The position numbers were made by a program, and so were the translations under genes. From the NCBI RefSeq assembly GCF_002954665.1, contig NZ_MSCM01000001.1, positions 1,179,714 through 1,243,713 on the forward strand: a stretch of DNA of 64,000 bases, written 5' to 3'. Source of the stretch: Polaribacter glomeratus (lineage in GTDB: Bacteria; Bacteroidota; Bacteroidia; Flavobacteriales; Flavobacteriaceae). The notes under the pieces were generated by a model. The model saw only the letters and a list, made by a program, of their open reading frames with translations. It did not search any database and was not told the origin of the DNA. Shown piece after piece: positions 18,764-27,148 of the stretch (the first letter of the stretch is position 1; the number at the start of each line of letters is the position of its first letter).

Positions 18764-18793
18764 ATATAAAAGAATACTAAAATAAGTTTAGTA

Positions 18794-19639
18794 TTAATAA
18801 TCTCCTAAAGTTGCAGGGTTTTGAGCCAATGCATCCTCTAATTGTTCATCGCTTGGTGCTTTACCGTGCCAAGCATGTGTATGCATCATAAAATCTACGC
18901 CATTACCCATTTCTGTATATAATAAAATACAAACAGGTTTTCCTTTTCCTGTTAATGATTTTGCTTTCGCTAAACCTGCTAAAATAGCTTCAATATCATT
19001 TCCTTTTTTAACTTCTAAAACATCCCAACCAAAAGCTTCAAACTTTGCTTTGATACTTCCCATTGGTAAAACTTCATCTGTAGAACCGTCAATTTGCTTT
19101 CCGTTTAAATCGATTGTTGCAATTATATTGTCAACTTTTTTACCTGATGCATACATAATTGCTTCCCAGTTTTGACCTTCTTGCAACTCACCATCACCAT
19201 GTAAAGTGTACACTAATTTAGAATCTCCATTTAATTTTTTAGCTTGTGCAGCACCTAAAGCTACAGACATTCCTTGTCCTAAAGAACCAGAAGCAATTCT
19301 TACTCCAGGTAAACCTTCATGCGTTGTTGGATGACCTTGTAAACGTGAATCTAACAGTCTAAAAGTTGCTAATTCTGATACAGGAAAAAATCCGCTATGC
19401 GCCAAAACACTGTAAAACACAGGAGAAATATGTCCGTTTGAAAGAAAAAATAAATCTTCTTTTTTACCATCCATTGTAAAATCTGTAGAATACTCCATTA
19501 CTTCTTGATACAAACAAGTAATAAACTCAGCACATCCCAAAGAACCTCCTGGATGTCCAGAATTTACGGCATGTACCATTCTTAAAATATCTCTACGAAC
19601 TTGTTGTGTAAAATCTTGTAATTTTTGTGTTGTCGGCAT
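18794..19639 (-). CDS. Transketolase, N-terminal (TPP-binding) subunit
   Basis: A 281-residue protein equal to the first half of a transketolase. It has 'GHPGGSLGCAEF' near residue 29 and the TPP/Mg2+ motif 'HGDGELQEGQNWEA' followed by DLNGKQIDG. It lacks the pyrimidine-binding and C-terminal domains, which in split systems lie on a second subunit of about 310-320 residues. That partner is not next to it: a strong terminator and bshA follow, and an unrelated gene precedes. Together the two subunits would transfer C2 units in the non-oxidative pentose phosphate pathway. Confidence 0.93.
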   Translation of the reverse strand: MPTTQKLQDFTQQVRRDILRMVHAVNSGHPGGSLGCAEFITCLYQEVMEYSTDFTMDGKKEDLFFLSNGHISPVFYSVLAHSGFFPVSELATFRLLDSRLQGHPTTHEGLPGVRIASGSLGQGMSVALGAAQAKKLNGDSKLVYTLHGDGELQEGQNWEAIMYASGKKVDNIIATIDLNGKQIDGSTDEVLPMGSIKAKFEAFGWDVLEVKKGNDIEAILAGLAKAKSLTGKGKPVCILLYTEMGNGVDFMMHTHAWHGKAPSDEQLEDALAQNPATLGDY

Positions 19640-19659
19640 TTTGTTGTTTTATTTGATGG

Positions 19660-19690
19660 CAAAAGTAATTTTTTTAATAGCAACTTACAA
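19660..19690 (-). promoter_or_regulatory. Predicted Bacteroidota-type promoter of the transketolase subunit gene
   Basis: On the minus strand a -33 TTG (19690-19688) is followed after 20 bases by a -7 box TACTTTTG (19667-19660), matching TTG-N19-21-TAnnTTTG. The start codon follows 20 bases downstream of the -7 box. Confidence 0.6.
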
Positions 19691-19770
19691 GATTATTTAT
19701 CAGCAAAAAACAGGGTTGTTAACAATTAAAATACGATTTCTTGTGAATAGGGATTCTAAATGATGAAAAA

Positions 19771-21033
19771 TTACGTTTTCTGCTTCTTTTTCTTTGCTGC
19801 CGGAAACAAAACATTATTCAATATTAATCGATATCCTGGCGAAGTTGGATGCAAGTCTAATTCCGTTTTTGGATCACCAACTCTGTGCGTATAATCTTCT
19901 GGATCATGACCACCGTAAAACGTAAACATTCCTTTTCCTTTTGTACCATGAATATAACGTGCTTCTCTGTTGGTTCTATTTTCGCCTAAAACCAACACAT
20001 TTGTTTTTACCGTTTCTCTATCAAAAGAAGTAGTTTGGCCCATAAAACCTTTTACTAAAGTGGTATGATTCTGAGTTAACATCGTTGGTACAGGATCCCA
20101 TTTTGCAGAAAATTCTATCAATGAAAAATAATCTGAAGTTTTAGGAATAGTACGTTTGCTGGTCATATCAATCGAAGAAAACTCATAAGTTGTAGGGCTT
20201 CTAACCAAATCAAAATCTTTAAAAGCGAACGTTTTGTTGTAATTTATTTTTGATTGATAGTTAGGTTCTGTTGCATCACCATCAAACATTGCTTCTGCAA
20301 TATCCACACCTTCAGCAGACAAAGCAATATCAAAACTATCGGTTGCAGAACACATGGCAAACATAAAACCGCCGCCAATTACATAATCTCTAATTTTTTT
20401 AGCGACTGCTAGTTTTTCTTCGGATACTTTTGCAAAACCCAATTCTTTAGCTTGTTTTTCTGATGCTAGTTTTGCTTCTATATACCAAGGTGCGGTTCTA
20501 AAAGCACCATAAAATTTACCATATTGACCCGTAAAATCTTCGTGATGTAAATGCAACCATTCATATAATAAGAGTTTATCTTCTAAAACTTCTTTGTCGT
20601 AAATTACATCAAAAGGGATTTCTGCATAGGTTAAAACCATCGTTACCGCATCATCCCAAGGCATTTTATCTTTTGGAGAGTACACTGCAATTTTTGGCGC
20701 TTTCTCTAAAGTTACCGCATCTTGATTTGACGATGGCGAAGAAATTTCTTCTAATATAATTTGTGCTTTTGTATCCGAAATTATTTGATACGAAACTCCT
20801 CTAATTTTACATTCGTTTTCTATGGCTTTGTTATTTTCTATTAAAAAAGCGCCGCCATCATAATTTAGTAACCATTTCGATTTTATGCCAGCTTCTAAAG
20901 CGTAAAAGACAATTCCGTATGCTTTTAAATGATTTTTCTGATTATTATCATTCATTGGCACGTATATAAATGATGCCCAAATTGAGTTTGATATAAATAG
21001 GAATGTAAAAATTAAAAAAACTTTTCTAATCAT
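19771..21033 (-). CDS. Exported protein of the family often labelled asparagine synthetase B
   Basis: A 420-residue protein with a signal peptide (MIRKVFLIFTFLFISNSIWA). The blocks 'YVPMNDNNQKNHLKAYGIVF', 'WDDAVTMVLTYAEIPFDVIYD' and 'HGTKGKGMFTFYGGHDPEDY' mark a Bacteroidota-specific family that databases often call asparagine synthetase B. I see no N-terminal Cys nucleophile of a class II amidotransferase and no PP-loop (SGGxDS), so that reaction is not supported. The fold looks like a Rossmann or amidotransferase-like domain ('GGGFMFAMCSATDSFD' near 215-230). It is monocistronic and probably periplasmic. Function is unknown. Confidence 0.7.
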   Translation of the reverse strand: MIRKVFLIFTFLFISNSIWASFIYVPMNDNNQKNHLKAYGIVFYALEAGIKSKWLLNYDGGAFLIENNKAIENECKIRGVSYQIISDTKAQIILEEISSPSSNQDAVTLEKAPKIAVYSPKDKMPWDDAVTMVLTYAEIPFDVIYDKEVLEDKLLLYEWLHLHHEDFTGQYGKFYGAFRTAPWYIEAKLASEKQAKELGFAKVSEEKLAVAKKIRDYVIGGGFMFAMCSATDSFDIALSAEGVDIAEAMFDGDATEPNYQSKINYNKTFAFKDFDLVRSPTTYEFSSIDMTSKRTIPKTSDYFSLIEFSAKWDPVPTMLTQNHTTLVKGFMGQTTSFDRETVKTNVLVLGENRTNREARYIHGTKGKGMFTFYGGHDPEDYTHRVGDPKTELDLHPTSPGYRLILNNVLFPAAKKKKQKT

Positions 21034-21097
21034 TTGTTTTATTTTTCTTTGTCCATTTTTTTATTTTTTCATCTAAAACATGAAAACCAAAAGCACT

Positions 21098-21232
21098 TTA
21101 TAAAAAGCCTAAAGGCATTCCTATAATTGTTTTTATAAATTTAGTTGAATTTCTTTGATACTCTTTTTTATATCCAAAATAGAAAATAGATAGATATATT
21201 ATAGAGACTAGTATGCCGAAAAAAACTTCCAA
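21098..21232 (-). CDS. Possible small membrane peptide (44 aa)
   Basis: A frame from TTG (21232) to a stop at 21098 encodes 44 residues: a hydrophobic stretch (VFFGILVSIIYLSIFYFGY), then a basic, aromatic segment (KKEYQRNSTKFIKTIIGM). The membrane helix followed by a basic tail looks coding. The start is a TTG with a weak upstream ribosome site, so it may be a remnant or a chance frame. It lies in the gap between dnaB and the gene at 19771. Confidence 0.3.
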   Translation of the reverse strand: MEVFFGILVSIIYLSIFYFGYKKEYQRNSTKFIKTIIGMPLGFL

Positions 21233-21260
21233 CTATTTACTTTAAATTTAAAGAAAACTA

Positions 21261-21294
21261 AAATACACAATTACTTTAAAGCAATTGTGTATTT
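21261..21294 (-). terminator. Probable terminator downstream of dnaB
   Basis: Twelve-base perfect arms AAATACACAATT (21261-21272) and AATTGTGTATTT (21283-21294) with a 10-base loop. The T tract on the minus strand is short (TAGTTTTCT). It sits 26 bases past the dnaB stop. Confidence 0.65.
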
Positions 21295-21320
21295 CTATAA
21301 TTTTATAAATTCTTTAGTAT

Positions 21321-22829
21321 TTAAAAAGGCATATCATCGTCATCATCATCACCAAAAGCATCTTTTGGTTCAATTCTGTGATCTGGAGATACATCTGCAT
21401 TCATAGAAGATTGGAATTCAGAACTAAAGCTTTCTTCTAAATCAGAGAATTTTGCTAAGTGACCTGTAAATTTTAAACGGATATTATCCAAACCACCATT
21501 TCTGTGTTTTGCTACAATAAATTCACCCTGTCCTTCACATGGCGTATGCTCATCATCGTCCCATTCTGTCATTCCGTAGTATTCTGGTCTAAAAATAAAC
21601 GATACAATATCTGCATCTTGCTCAATTGCTCCAGATTCACGTAAATCAGAAAGTAAAGGTCTTTTGCTTCCTCCACGCGTTTCTACAGCACGTGATAATT
21701 GAGAAAGTGCAATTACAGGAACTGCTAATTCTTTTGCCAATGCTTTTAAGTTTCTAGAAATCATAGAGATTTCTTGTTCACGGTTTCCTCCTGCTTTTCC
21801 ACCTGCCGTCATTAATTGTAAATAATCAATTACAATAATTTTTACACCATGTTGCGAAACCAAACGTCTTGCTTTTGCTCGTAAATCAAAAACAGAAAGC
21901 GATGGCGTATCATCAATAAAGATAGGTGCATCAGATAATTTCTTAACTTTTACATTTAATTGTTCCCATTCGTGAGGTTCCAAATTTCCTTTTCTTAGTT
22001 TTTCTGATGTTAAACCCGTTTCCGAAGAAATCATACGCGTAATTAACTGTACAGAAGACATCTCTAAAGAAAACACAGCAACACCATGACCAAAATCAAT
22101 TGCCATATTTTTTGCCATCGAAATTACAAATGCTGTTTTTCCCATACCAGGACGTGCAGCAATAATTACTAAATCGGATGGTTGCCAACCAGAAGTTAAC
22201 GCATCTAATTTAGTAAAACCAGTTTCTAATCCAGACATTCCTTCTGAATTACCTATTTCTTGAATCTTTTTTAAAGCTTGTTTTACAAGTGAACCAGCAT
22301 CTTCTGAACTCTTTTTTAAGTTTCCTTGTGTAACTTCAAAAAGTTTTGCCTCTGCATCGTCTAACAATTCAAAAACGTCGGTACCGTCATCATAGGCGTT
22401 TTCTATAATTTCTGATGAAATAGAAATTAATTTACGCTGAATATATTTTTGCAAAATAATTCTAGCATGGAACTCAATATGCGCAGAAGAAGCCACTTTT
22501 TGAGTTAAACGAATTAAAGCGAAATCACCACCAACAAAATCTAACTTCCCATTCTTTTTTAATAAATTTGAAACTGTTAAAAGATCTATGGGTTCAGAAT
22601 TTTGAAACAATTCATAAATTGCTGCATAAATTTCTTGGTGTTTAGAATCGTAAAAGGCATCAGAACTTAAAACATCAATAACATCATCAATTCCCTTTCT
22701 ATCAATCATCATTGCTCCTAAAACAGCTTCTTCTAGTTCTACTGCTTGTGGCGGAATTTTCCCTTTTTCAAGACTAATAATTCTTGATTTATCTATTTTT
22801 GTACCTACTATAGGATTCGTTTTTTCCAT
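21321..22829 (-). CDS. dnaB: Replicative DNA helicase DnaB
   Basis: A 502-residue hexameric helicase. The N-terminal primase-interacting domain begins near residue 20 (PPQAVELEEAVLGAMMIDRK). The RecA-like motor has Walker A 'AARPGMGKTAFVISMA', the H1a motif 'VAVFSLEMSS', Walker B 'IIVIDYLQLM' and the arginine finger/H4 region 'RESGAIEQDADIVSFIFRPEYY'. No intein interrupts it. It acts at the replication fork. The extreme C-terminus is unusual: six Asp residues followed by MPF, like the acidic tip of single-strand-binding protein. A TACATTTG box lies only 5 bases before the start codon. Confidence 0.96.
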   Translation of the reverse strand: MEKTNPIVGTKIDKSRIISLEKGKIPPQAVELEEAVLGAMMIDRKGIDDVIDVLSSDAFYDSKHQEIYAAIYELFQNSEPIDLLTVSNLLKKNGKLDFVGGDFALIRLTQKVASSAHIEFHARIILQKYIQRKLISISSEIIENAYDDGTDVFELLDDAEAKLFEVTQGNLKKSSEDAGSLVKQALKKIQEIGNSEGMSGLETGFTKLDALTSGWQPSDLVIIAARPGMGKTAFVISMAKNMAIDFGHGVAVFSLEMSSVQLITRMISSETGLTSEKLRKGNLEPHEWEQLNVKVKKLSDAPIFIDDTPSLSVFDLRAKARRLVSQHGVKIIVIDYLQLMTAGGKAGGNREQEISMISRNLKALAKELAVPVIALSQLSRAVETRGGSKRPLLSDLRESGAIEQDADIVSFIFRPEYYGMTEWDDDEHTPCEGQGEFIVAKHRNGGLDNIRLKFTGHLAKFSDLEESFSSEFQSSMNADVSPDHRIEPKDAFGDDDDDDMPF

Positions 22830-22834
22830 GGTTA

Positions 22835-22842
22835 CAAATGTA
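22835..22842 (-). promoter_or_regulatory. Predicted -7 box (TACATTTG) abutting the dnaB start
   Basis: The minus strand reads TACATTTG, then 5 bases (TAACC), then the dnaB ATG at 22829. With Bacteroidota initiation a few bases past the box, the transcript would have almost no leader. No clear TTTG is seen 19-21 bases upstream. Confidence 0.5.
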
Positions 22843-22967
22843 CTTTTTTAGGTTCAATGTGCTTTGTAATTAATAACTTTAATTTGTAAACATTTATTGT
22901 AAACAAAAATGTTATTATCATGTTAATAACCAGTCAACTTCTAAATTGAATCCTTATTTTTACAGCA

Positions 22968-24044
22968 ATGAAATGGAATAAATCACATATAATTTTAGCA
23001 ATATTATTGCCAATTCAACTTCTTTTAATGCAAGTTGTAACTAACAATCCTGTATTTATTGAACGGTATTATTCTAACGGAAACTATCCTTTTATTTCAT
23101 CCTTTTTTAGAATTGTTTTTGGTTGGGTTCCTTTCTCTGTTGGTGATTTGCTATTGGCTTTTGGGCTGTTTATTTTAATTCGGTTTTTATTTCGTTTGAT
23201 AAAAACGAGATTCAAAAATTTTATTCCTAAAATGATTCATTTTACGGCAATTTTATCGGTCGTCTATTTTTGCTTTTATCTATTCTGGGGATTAAATTAT
23301 TACAGAGAACCTTTGGCTAAGAACTTGAATTATCATCAGCAAAAATATACCACAGAACAACTTCTAAAAGTTACTGAACACATTGTTGAAAAGCTAAATT
23401 ACTACCATTTAGAAATTACAAAAAATGATTCTGTACTTGTCAAAAATCCTTATCAGCAAAAAGAAATGTATACTATGGCTATTGCAGGATACCAACATTT
23501 GTCTAAAGATTTTCCGCAATTAAAATACAACTATCCATCTGTAAAAAGTTCTTTAATGAGTTTGTTGCAAACCTATAACGGAACTTCTGGTTATTTAAAT
23601 CCGTTAACTGGCGAAGCCCAAGTAAATGACAGAATTCCTAAAACGAGTTATCCAACAACCACCTGTCATGAAATGGCACATCAAATAGGTTTTGCAGCAG
23701 AAAATGAAGCAAATTTTGTAGGTTTTTTAGCCGCCAATTATAATAACGATGTGTATTTTAAATATGCCAGTTATAGAATGGCTTTTGTGTATTGTTTTTC
23801 AGAAATTAGAAAACGCGACACCAAAAAAGCTAAAGAACTCATACAATCTGTAAATAAAGGAGTTCTCAAAGATTTTAACGCAAGTAATGAGTTCTGGCAA
23901 CAATATGAAAACCTGTTTGAACCACTTGTTAAAAAAGGATATAATGCCTACTTAAAAGCCAACAAACAAAGTAAAGGTGTGCAATCTTACAATTATGTTG
24001 TTGATTTATTTATCTCTTATTTTGAAACTTCAAAAGAGATCTAG
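22968..24044 (+). CDS. DUF3810 domain-containing membrane-anchored metalloprotease-like protein
   Basis: A 358-residue protein with three N-terminal membrane segments (about 8-25, 45-75 and 87-108), then an extracytoplasmic domain with 'TTCHEMAHQIGFAAENEANF', a HExxH zinc site and a downstream glutamate, followed by more helices. This matches DUF3810 in order and length. The likely role is an envelope zinc peptidase; its substrate is unknown. It diverges from dnaB across 138 bases and is followed by an amidohydrolase gene after 93 bases. Confidence 0.88.
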   Translation: MKWNKSHIILAILLPIQLLLMQVVTNNPVFIERYYSNGNYPFISSFFRIVFGWVPFSVGDLLLAFGLFILIRFLFRLIKTRFKNFIPKMIHFTAILSVVYFCFYLFWGLNYYREPLAKNLNYHQQKYTTEQLLKVTEHIVEKLNYYHLEITKNDSVLVKNPYQQKEMYTMAIAGYQHLSKDFPQLKYNYPSVKSSLMSLLQTYNGTSGYLNPLTGEAQVNDRIPKTSYPTTTCHEMAHQIGFAAENEANFVGFLAANYNNDVYFKYASYRMAFVYCFSEIRKRDTKKAKELIQSVNKGVLKDFNASNEFWQQYENLFEPLVKKGYNAYLKANKQSKGVQSYNYVVDLFISYFETSKEI

Positions 24045-24137
24045 ATTTCTTAAACTTTTGTTAAATTAAAAATATTAATCATTTATAACAAAGGGTATCA
24101 ATAAATTTAGGGCAATTCAAAAATAAAATCAAACTAC

Positions 24138-27100
24138 ATGAAAAAACTACTATTTTTATTTTTTTTCTTGTCGCTTTCTGTCACGAATGCACAAGATTAC
24201 TTTCCTACGGATGAAGGTGTAAAAACCACCGAAAGTACCACTTTTGCATTTACAAATGCCACTATTTATGTAACACCTACAGAGGTTCTTAAAAAAGGAA
24301 CTTTACTTATTAAAGACGGTAAAGTAATTAGTGCTGGTGCATCTGTAAAAATTCCGAAAGGCACAAAAACAATAGATTTAGAAGGCAAAACAATCTATCC
24401 TTCTTTTATTGATATATATGCTGATTTTGGAATTGAAAAGCCAAAAAGACAATCTGGAGGTTCTAGAGAAAGTCAATATGAGGCTGAACGTGAAGGGTAT
24501 TATTGGAACGATCACATAAGACCAGAAACAAATTCTTTTGATGATTTTAAATTTGATGCTAAACAAGCAAAGAGTTTTATTGATGCTGGTTTTGGAGTTG
24601 TAAATACGCATTTACAAGACGGAATTATTCGTGGAAGCGGTTTATTGGTTGCTTTAAATCCTAATTCTACTAATGCTTACAGAATTTTGGACACAAAATC
24701 TGCACAGTATTTATCTTTTTCTAAAAGTAATAAATCGAGACAAGCCTATCCTAGTTCACTAATGGGCGCGATGGCTTTATTGCGCCAAGTGTATAATGAT
24801 GCAGATTGGTATGCAAAAGGAAACATGAAAAATAAAGATTTAGCCTTAGAAGCTTTAAATAGAAATAAAAATTTAATTCAGATTTTTGAAACCGATAACG
24901 TTTTAGATGCTTTAAGAGCTGATAAAGTGGGTGATGAATTTGGAATTCAGTATACAATCGTTGGAAGCGGAGAAGAATTTGAAAGAATTGATGATATTAA
25001 ATCTACGAATGCAACTTTTATAATTCCGATTAATTTTAGTGATGCGTATGATGTTTCAGATCCTCTATTAACGCAATATATTTCGTTAAGAGATATGCGT
25101 AAATGGAATCAAGAACCTTCAAATTTAAGTGTGCTTGCAAAAAATAATATAAATTTTGCATTGACAACTTACAAGTTAAAAGATGTAAAATCGTTTCATA
25201 AAAATTTGCAAAAAGCGATTAAATACGGTTTTGATAAAGAAAAAGCATTGGCTGCATTAACTACAATTCCTGCAGCTATAATCGGGAATAATTCAATAGG
25301 AAACTTAAAAACAGGAAGTTATGCTAATTTTATAATTACTTCTGGTGATGTTTTTGACGCTAAAACAACCATTTTTGAAAACTGGGTTCAAGGTGATAAA
25401 AATGTAATTAATGACATTGACATTAAAGATATTACAGGTAATTATATGTTGTATGTTAATAACATAAATTACGATTTAGCAATTACAGGAAAAGGATCAA
25501 AACAAACTGCCACTATTAAACTAGGTGATAAAAAACTAAAAGCTAAATTCTCTTATAGTGACGATTGGATTTCGATTACTTTAAATGATGACGATAACTT
25601 TACAAGAATGTTAGGTAAAGTTATTAATGATGCCAATGCAATACAGGGTGATGCTTTTGATGCAGAAGGAAAAAAATCTTCATGGTCTGCAAGTATTCAA
25701 GTTAAAAAAGAGGATGAAACAAAATCAGAAATGAAAGTAGCAGAAAAATCGAAAGAAAAAACGGACGAAGATGCCGAAGAGGATTCTGATGATAAAGAAA
25801 TTTTAGTATTACCTGTTAGTTATCCTAATATTGGTTTTGGAAACTTTACACAGCCTAAAACCGAAACACTACTTATTAAAAATGTTACTGTTTGGACTAG
25901 TGAAAAAGACGGGATTTTAGAAAATACAGACGTTTTATTAAAAGACGGTAAAATTTCTAAAATAGGTAAAAACGTAAGTTCAAAAGGAGCTACAGAAATA
26001 GACGGAACGGGCAAACATTTAACTGCCGGAATTGTAGATGAACACTCTCATATTGCAGCATCATCAATCAATGAAGGTGCACAAAATTCATCCGCAGAAG
26101 TTACTATTGAGGATGTTGTAGATCCTAATGACATTAATATTTACAGAAATATTTCTGGAGGAACAACAACTTCTCAAATTTTACATGGTTCTGCAAATCC
26201 GATTGGTGGTCGCTCGGCAATCATCAAATTAAAATGGGGAGAAAATGCAGAAAATATGATCTATGATAATTCTCCTAAATTTATAAAATTTGCTTTAGGT
26301 GAAAATGTAAAACAGTCTAGAAGTTCTAACGGAACACGTTTTCCTCAAACAAGAATGGGTGTTGAACAACTATTTACAGATTATTTTACGAGAGCTCAAG
26401 AATACGAAACTCTAAAGAAAAGTGGAAAACCATATAGAAAAGATGCTGAAATGGAAACTTTGGTAGAAATTTTAAACGGCGAACGTTTTGTTTCTTGTCA
26501 TTCGTATGTGCAATCAGAAATTAATATGTTAATGAAAGTTGCTGAGAAATTCAATTTTAAAATCAACACTTTTACTCACATTTTAGAGGGTTATAAAGTT
26601 GCTGATAAAATGGCAGCGCATGGCGTTGGTGGTTCAACATTTTCGGATTGGTGGGCGTATAAATACGAAGTTAACGATGCAATACCTTATAATGCAGCAA
26701 TTATGCACAATGCAGGTGTTACGGTTGCCATTAATTCTGATGACAGAGAAATGTCTAGAAGGTTAAATCAAGAAGCAGCAAAAACTGTAAAATATGGTGG
26801 AATGTCTGAACTAGAAGCTTGGAAAATGGTTACTATAAATCCTGCAAAATTATTACATATCGATAACAGAGTTGGTAGTATAAAAGTGGGTAAAGACGCA
26901 GATGTTGTTTTATGGAGCGATCATCCAATGTCGATTTATGCAAAAGCGGAAAAAACAATTATTGAAGGCAAAATATTTTTTGATAGAAATGAAGACATCA
27001 AAAAACGTGAAGCAATCACACTAGAAAAAAGTAAATTAGTTACCATGATGTTAAAAGAAAAATTAAGTGGTGGAAAAACACAAGCACCTAAGAAAAAAGA

Positions 27101-27146
27101 AGACATCAACTTTCAATGTGATACTTTAGAAGAACTTAAAAACTAA
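24138..27146 (+). CDS. Exported two-module amidohydrolase (1002 aa)
   Basis: It has a signal peptide (MKKLLFLFFFLSLSVTNAQ) and two amidohydrolase-like modules. The N-terminal module (about 35-430) keeps the beta-sandwich and barrel framework ('GTLLIKDGKVISAGASVKIP') but reads 'PSFIDIYADFGI' where the HxH metal motif should be. A charged linker (about 520-555, Lys/Glu/Asp-rich) follows. The C-terminal module (about 570-990) has the metal site: 'GIVDEHSHIAA', 'VSCHSYV', 'NTFTHILEG' and 'VAINSDDREMSRRL'. It looks like an imidazolonepropionase/dipeptidase-type hydrolase of the periplasm. The next gene starts 2 nt later and encodes a third module. Confidence 0.88.
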   Translation: MKKLLFLFFFLSLSVTNAQDYFPTDEGVKTTESTTFAFTNATIYVTPTEVLKKGTLLIKDGKVISAGASVKIPKGTKTIDLEGKTIYPSFIDIYADFGIEKPKRQSGGSRESQYEAEREGYYWNDHIRPETNSFDDFKFDAKQAKSFIDAGFGVVNTHLQDGIIRGSGLLVALNPNSTNAYRILDTKSAQYLSFSKSNKSRQAYPSSLMGAMALLRQVYNDADWYAKGNMKNKDLALEALNRNKNLIQIFETDNVLDALRADKVGDEFGIQYTIVGSGEEFERIDDIKSTNATFIIPINFSDAYDVSDPLLTQYISLRDMRKWNQEPSNLSVLAKNNINFALTTYKLKDVKSFHKNLQKAIKYGFDKEKALAALTTIPAAIIGNNSIGNLKTGSYANFIITSGDVFDAKTTIFENWVQGDKNVINDIDIKDITGNYMLYVNNINYDLAITGKGSKQTATIKLGDKKLKAKFSYSDDWISITLNDDDNFTRMLGKVINDANAIQGDAFDAEGKKSSWSASIQVKKEDETKSEMKVAEKSKEKTDEDAEEDSDDKEILVLPVSYPNIGFGNFTQPKTETLLIKNVTVWTSEKDGILENTDVLLKDGKISKIGKNVSSKGATEIDGTGKHLTAGIVDEHSHIAASSINEGAQNSSAEVTIEDVVDPNDINIYRNISGGTTTSQILHGSANPIGGRSAIIKLKWGENAENMIYDNSPKFIKFALGENVKQSRSSNGTRFPQTRMGVEQLFTDYFTRAQEYETLKKSGKPYRKDAEMETLVEILNGERFVSCHSYVQSEINMLMKVAEKFNFKINTFTHILEGYKVADKMAAHGVGGSTFSDWWAYKYEVNDAIPYNAAIMHNAGVTVAINSDDREMSRRLNQEAAKTVKYGGMSELEAWKMVTINPAKLLHIDNRVGSIKVGKDADVVLWSDHPMSIYAKAEKTIIEGKIFFDRNEDIKKREAITLEKSKLVTMMLKEKLSGGKTQAPKKKEDINFQCDTLEELKN

Positions 27147-27148
27147 AA

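Noticed and set aside
21330..21355. CAT/ATC triplet run at the dnaB 3' end, considered as an unstable microsatellite
   Set aside because: It uses both GAT and GAC codons and encodes a sensible acidic tip that ends with a PF dipeptide, so selection on protein sequence explains it better.
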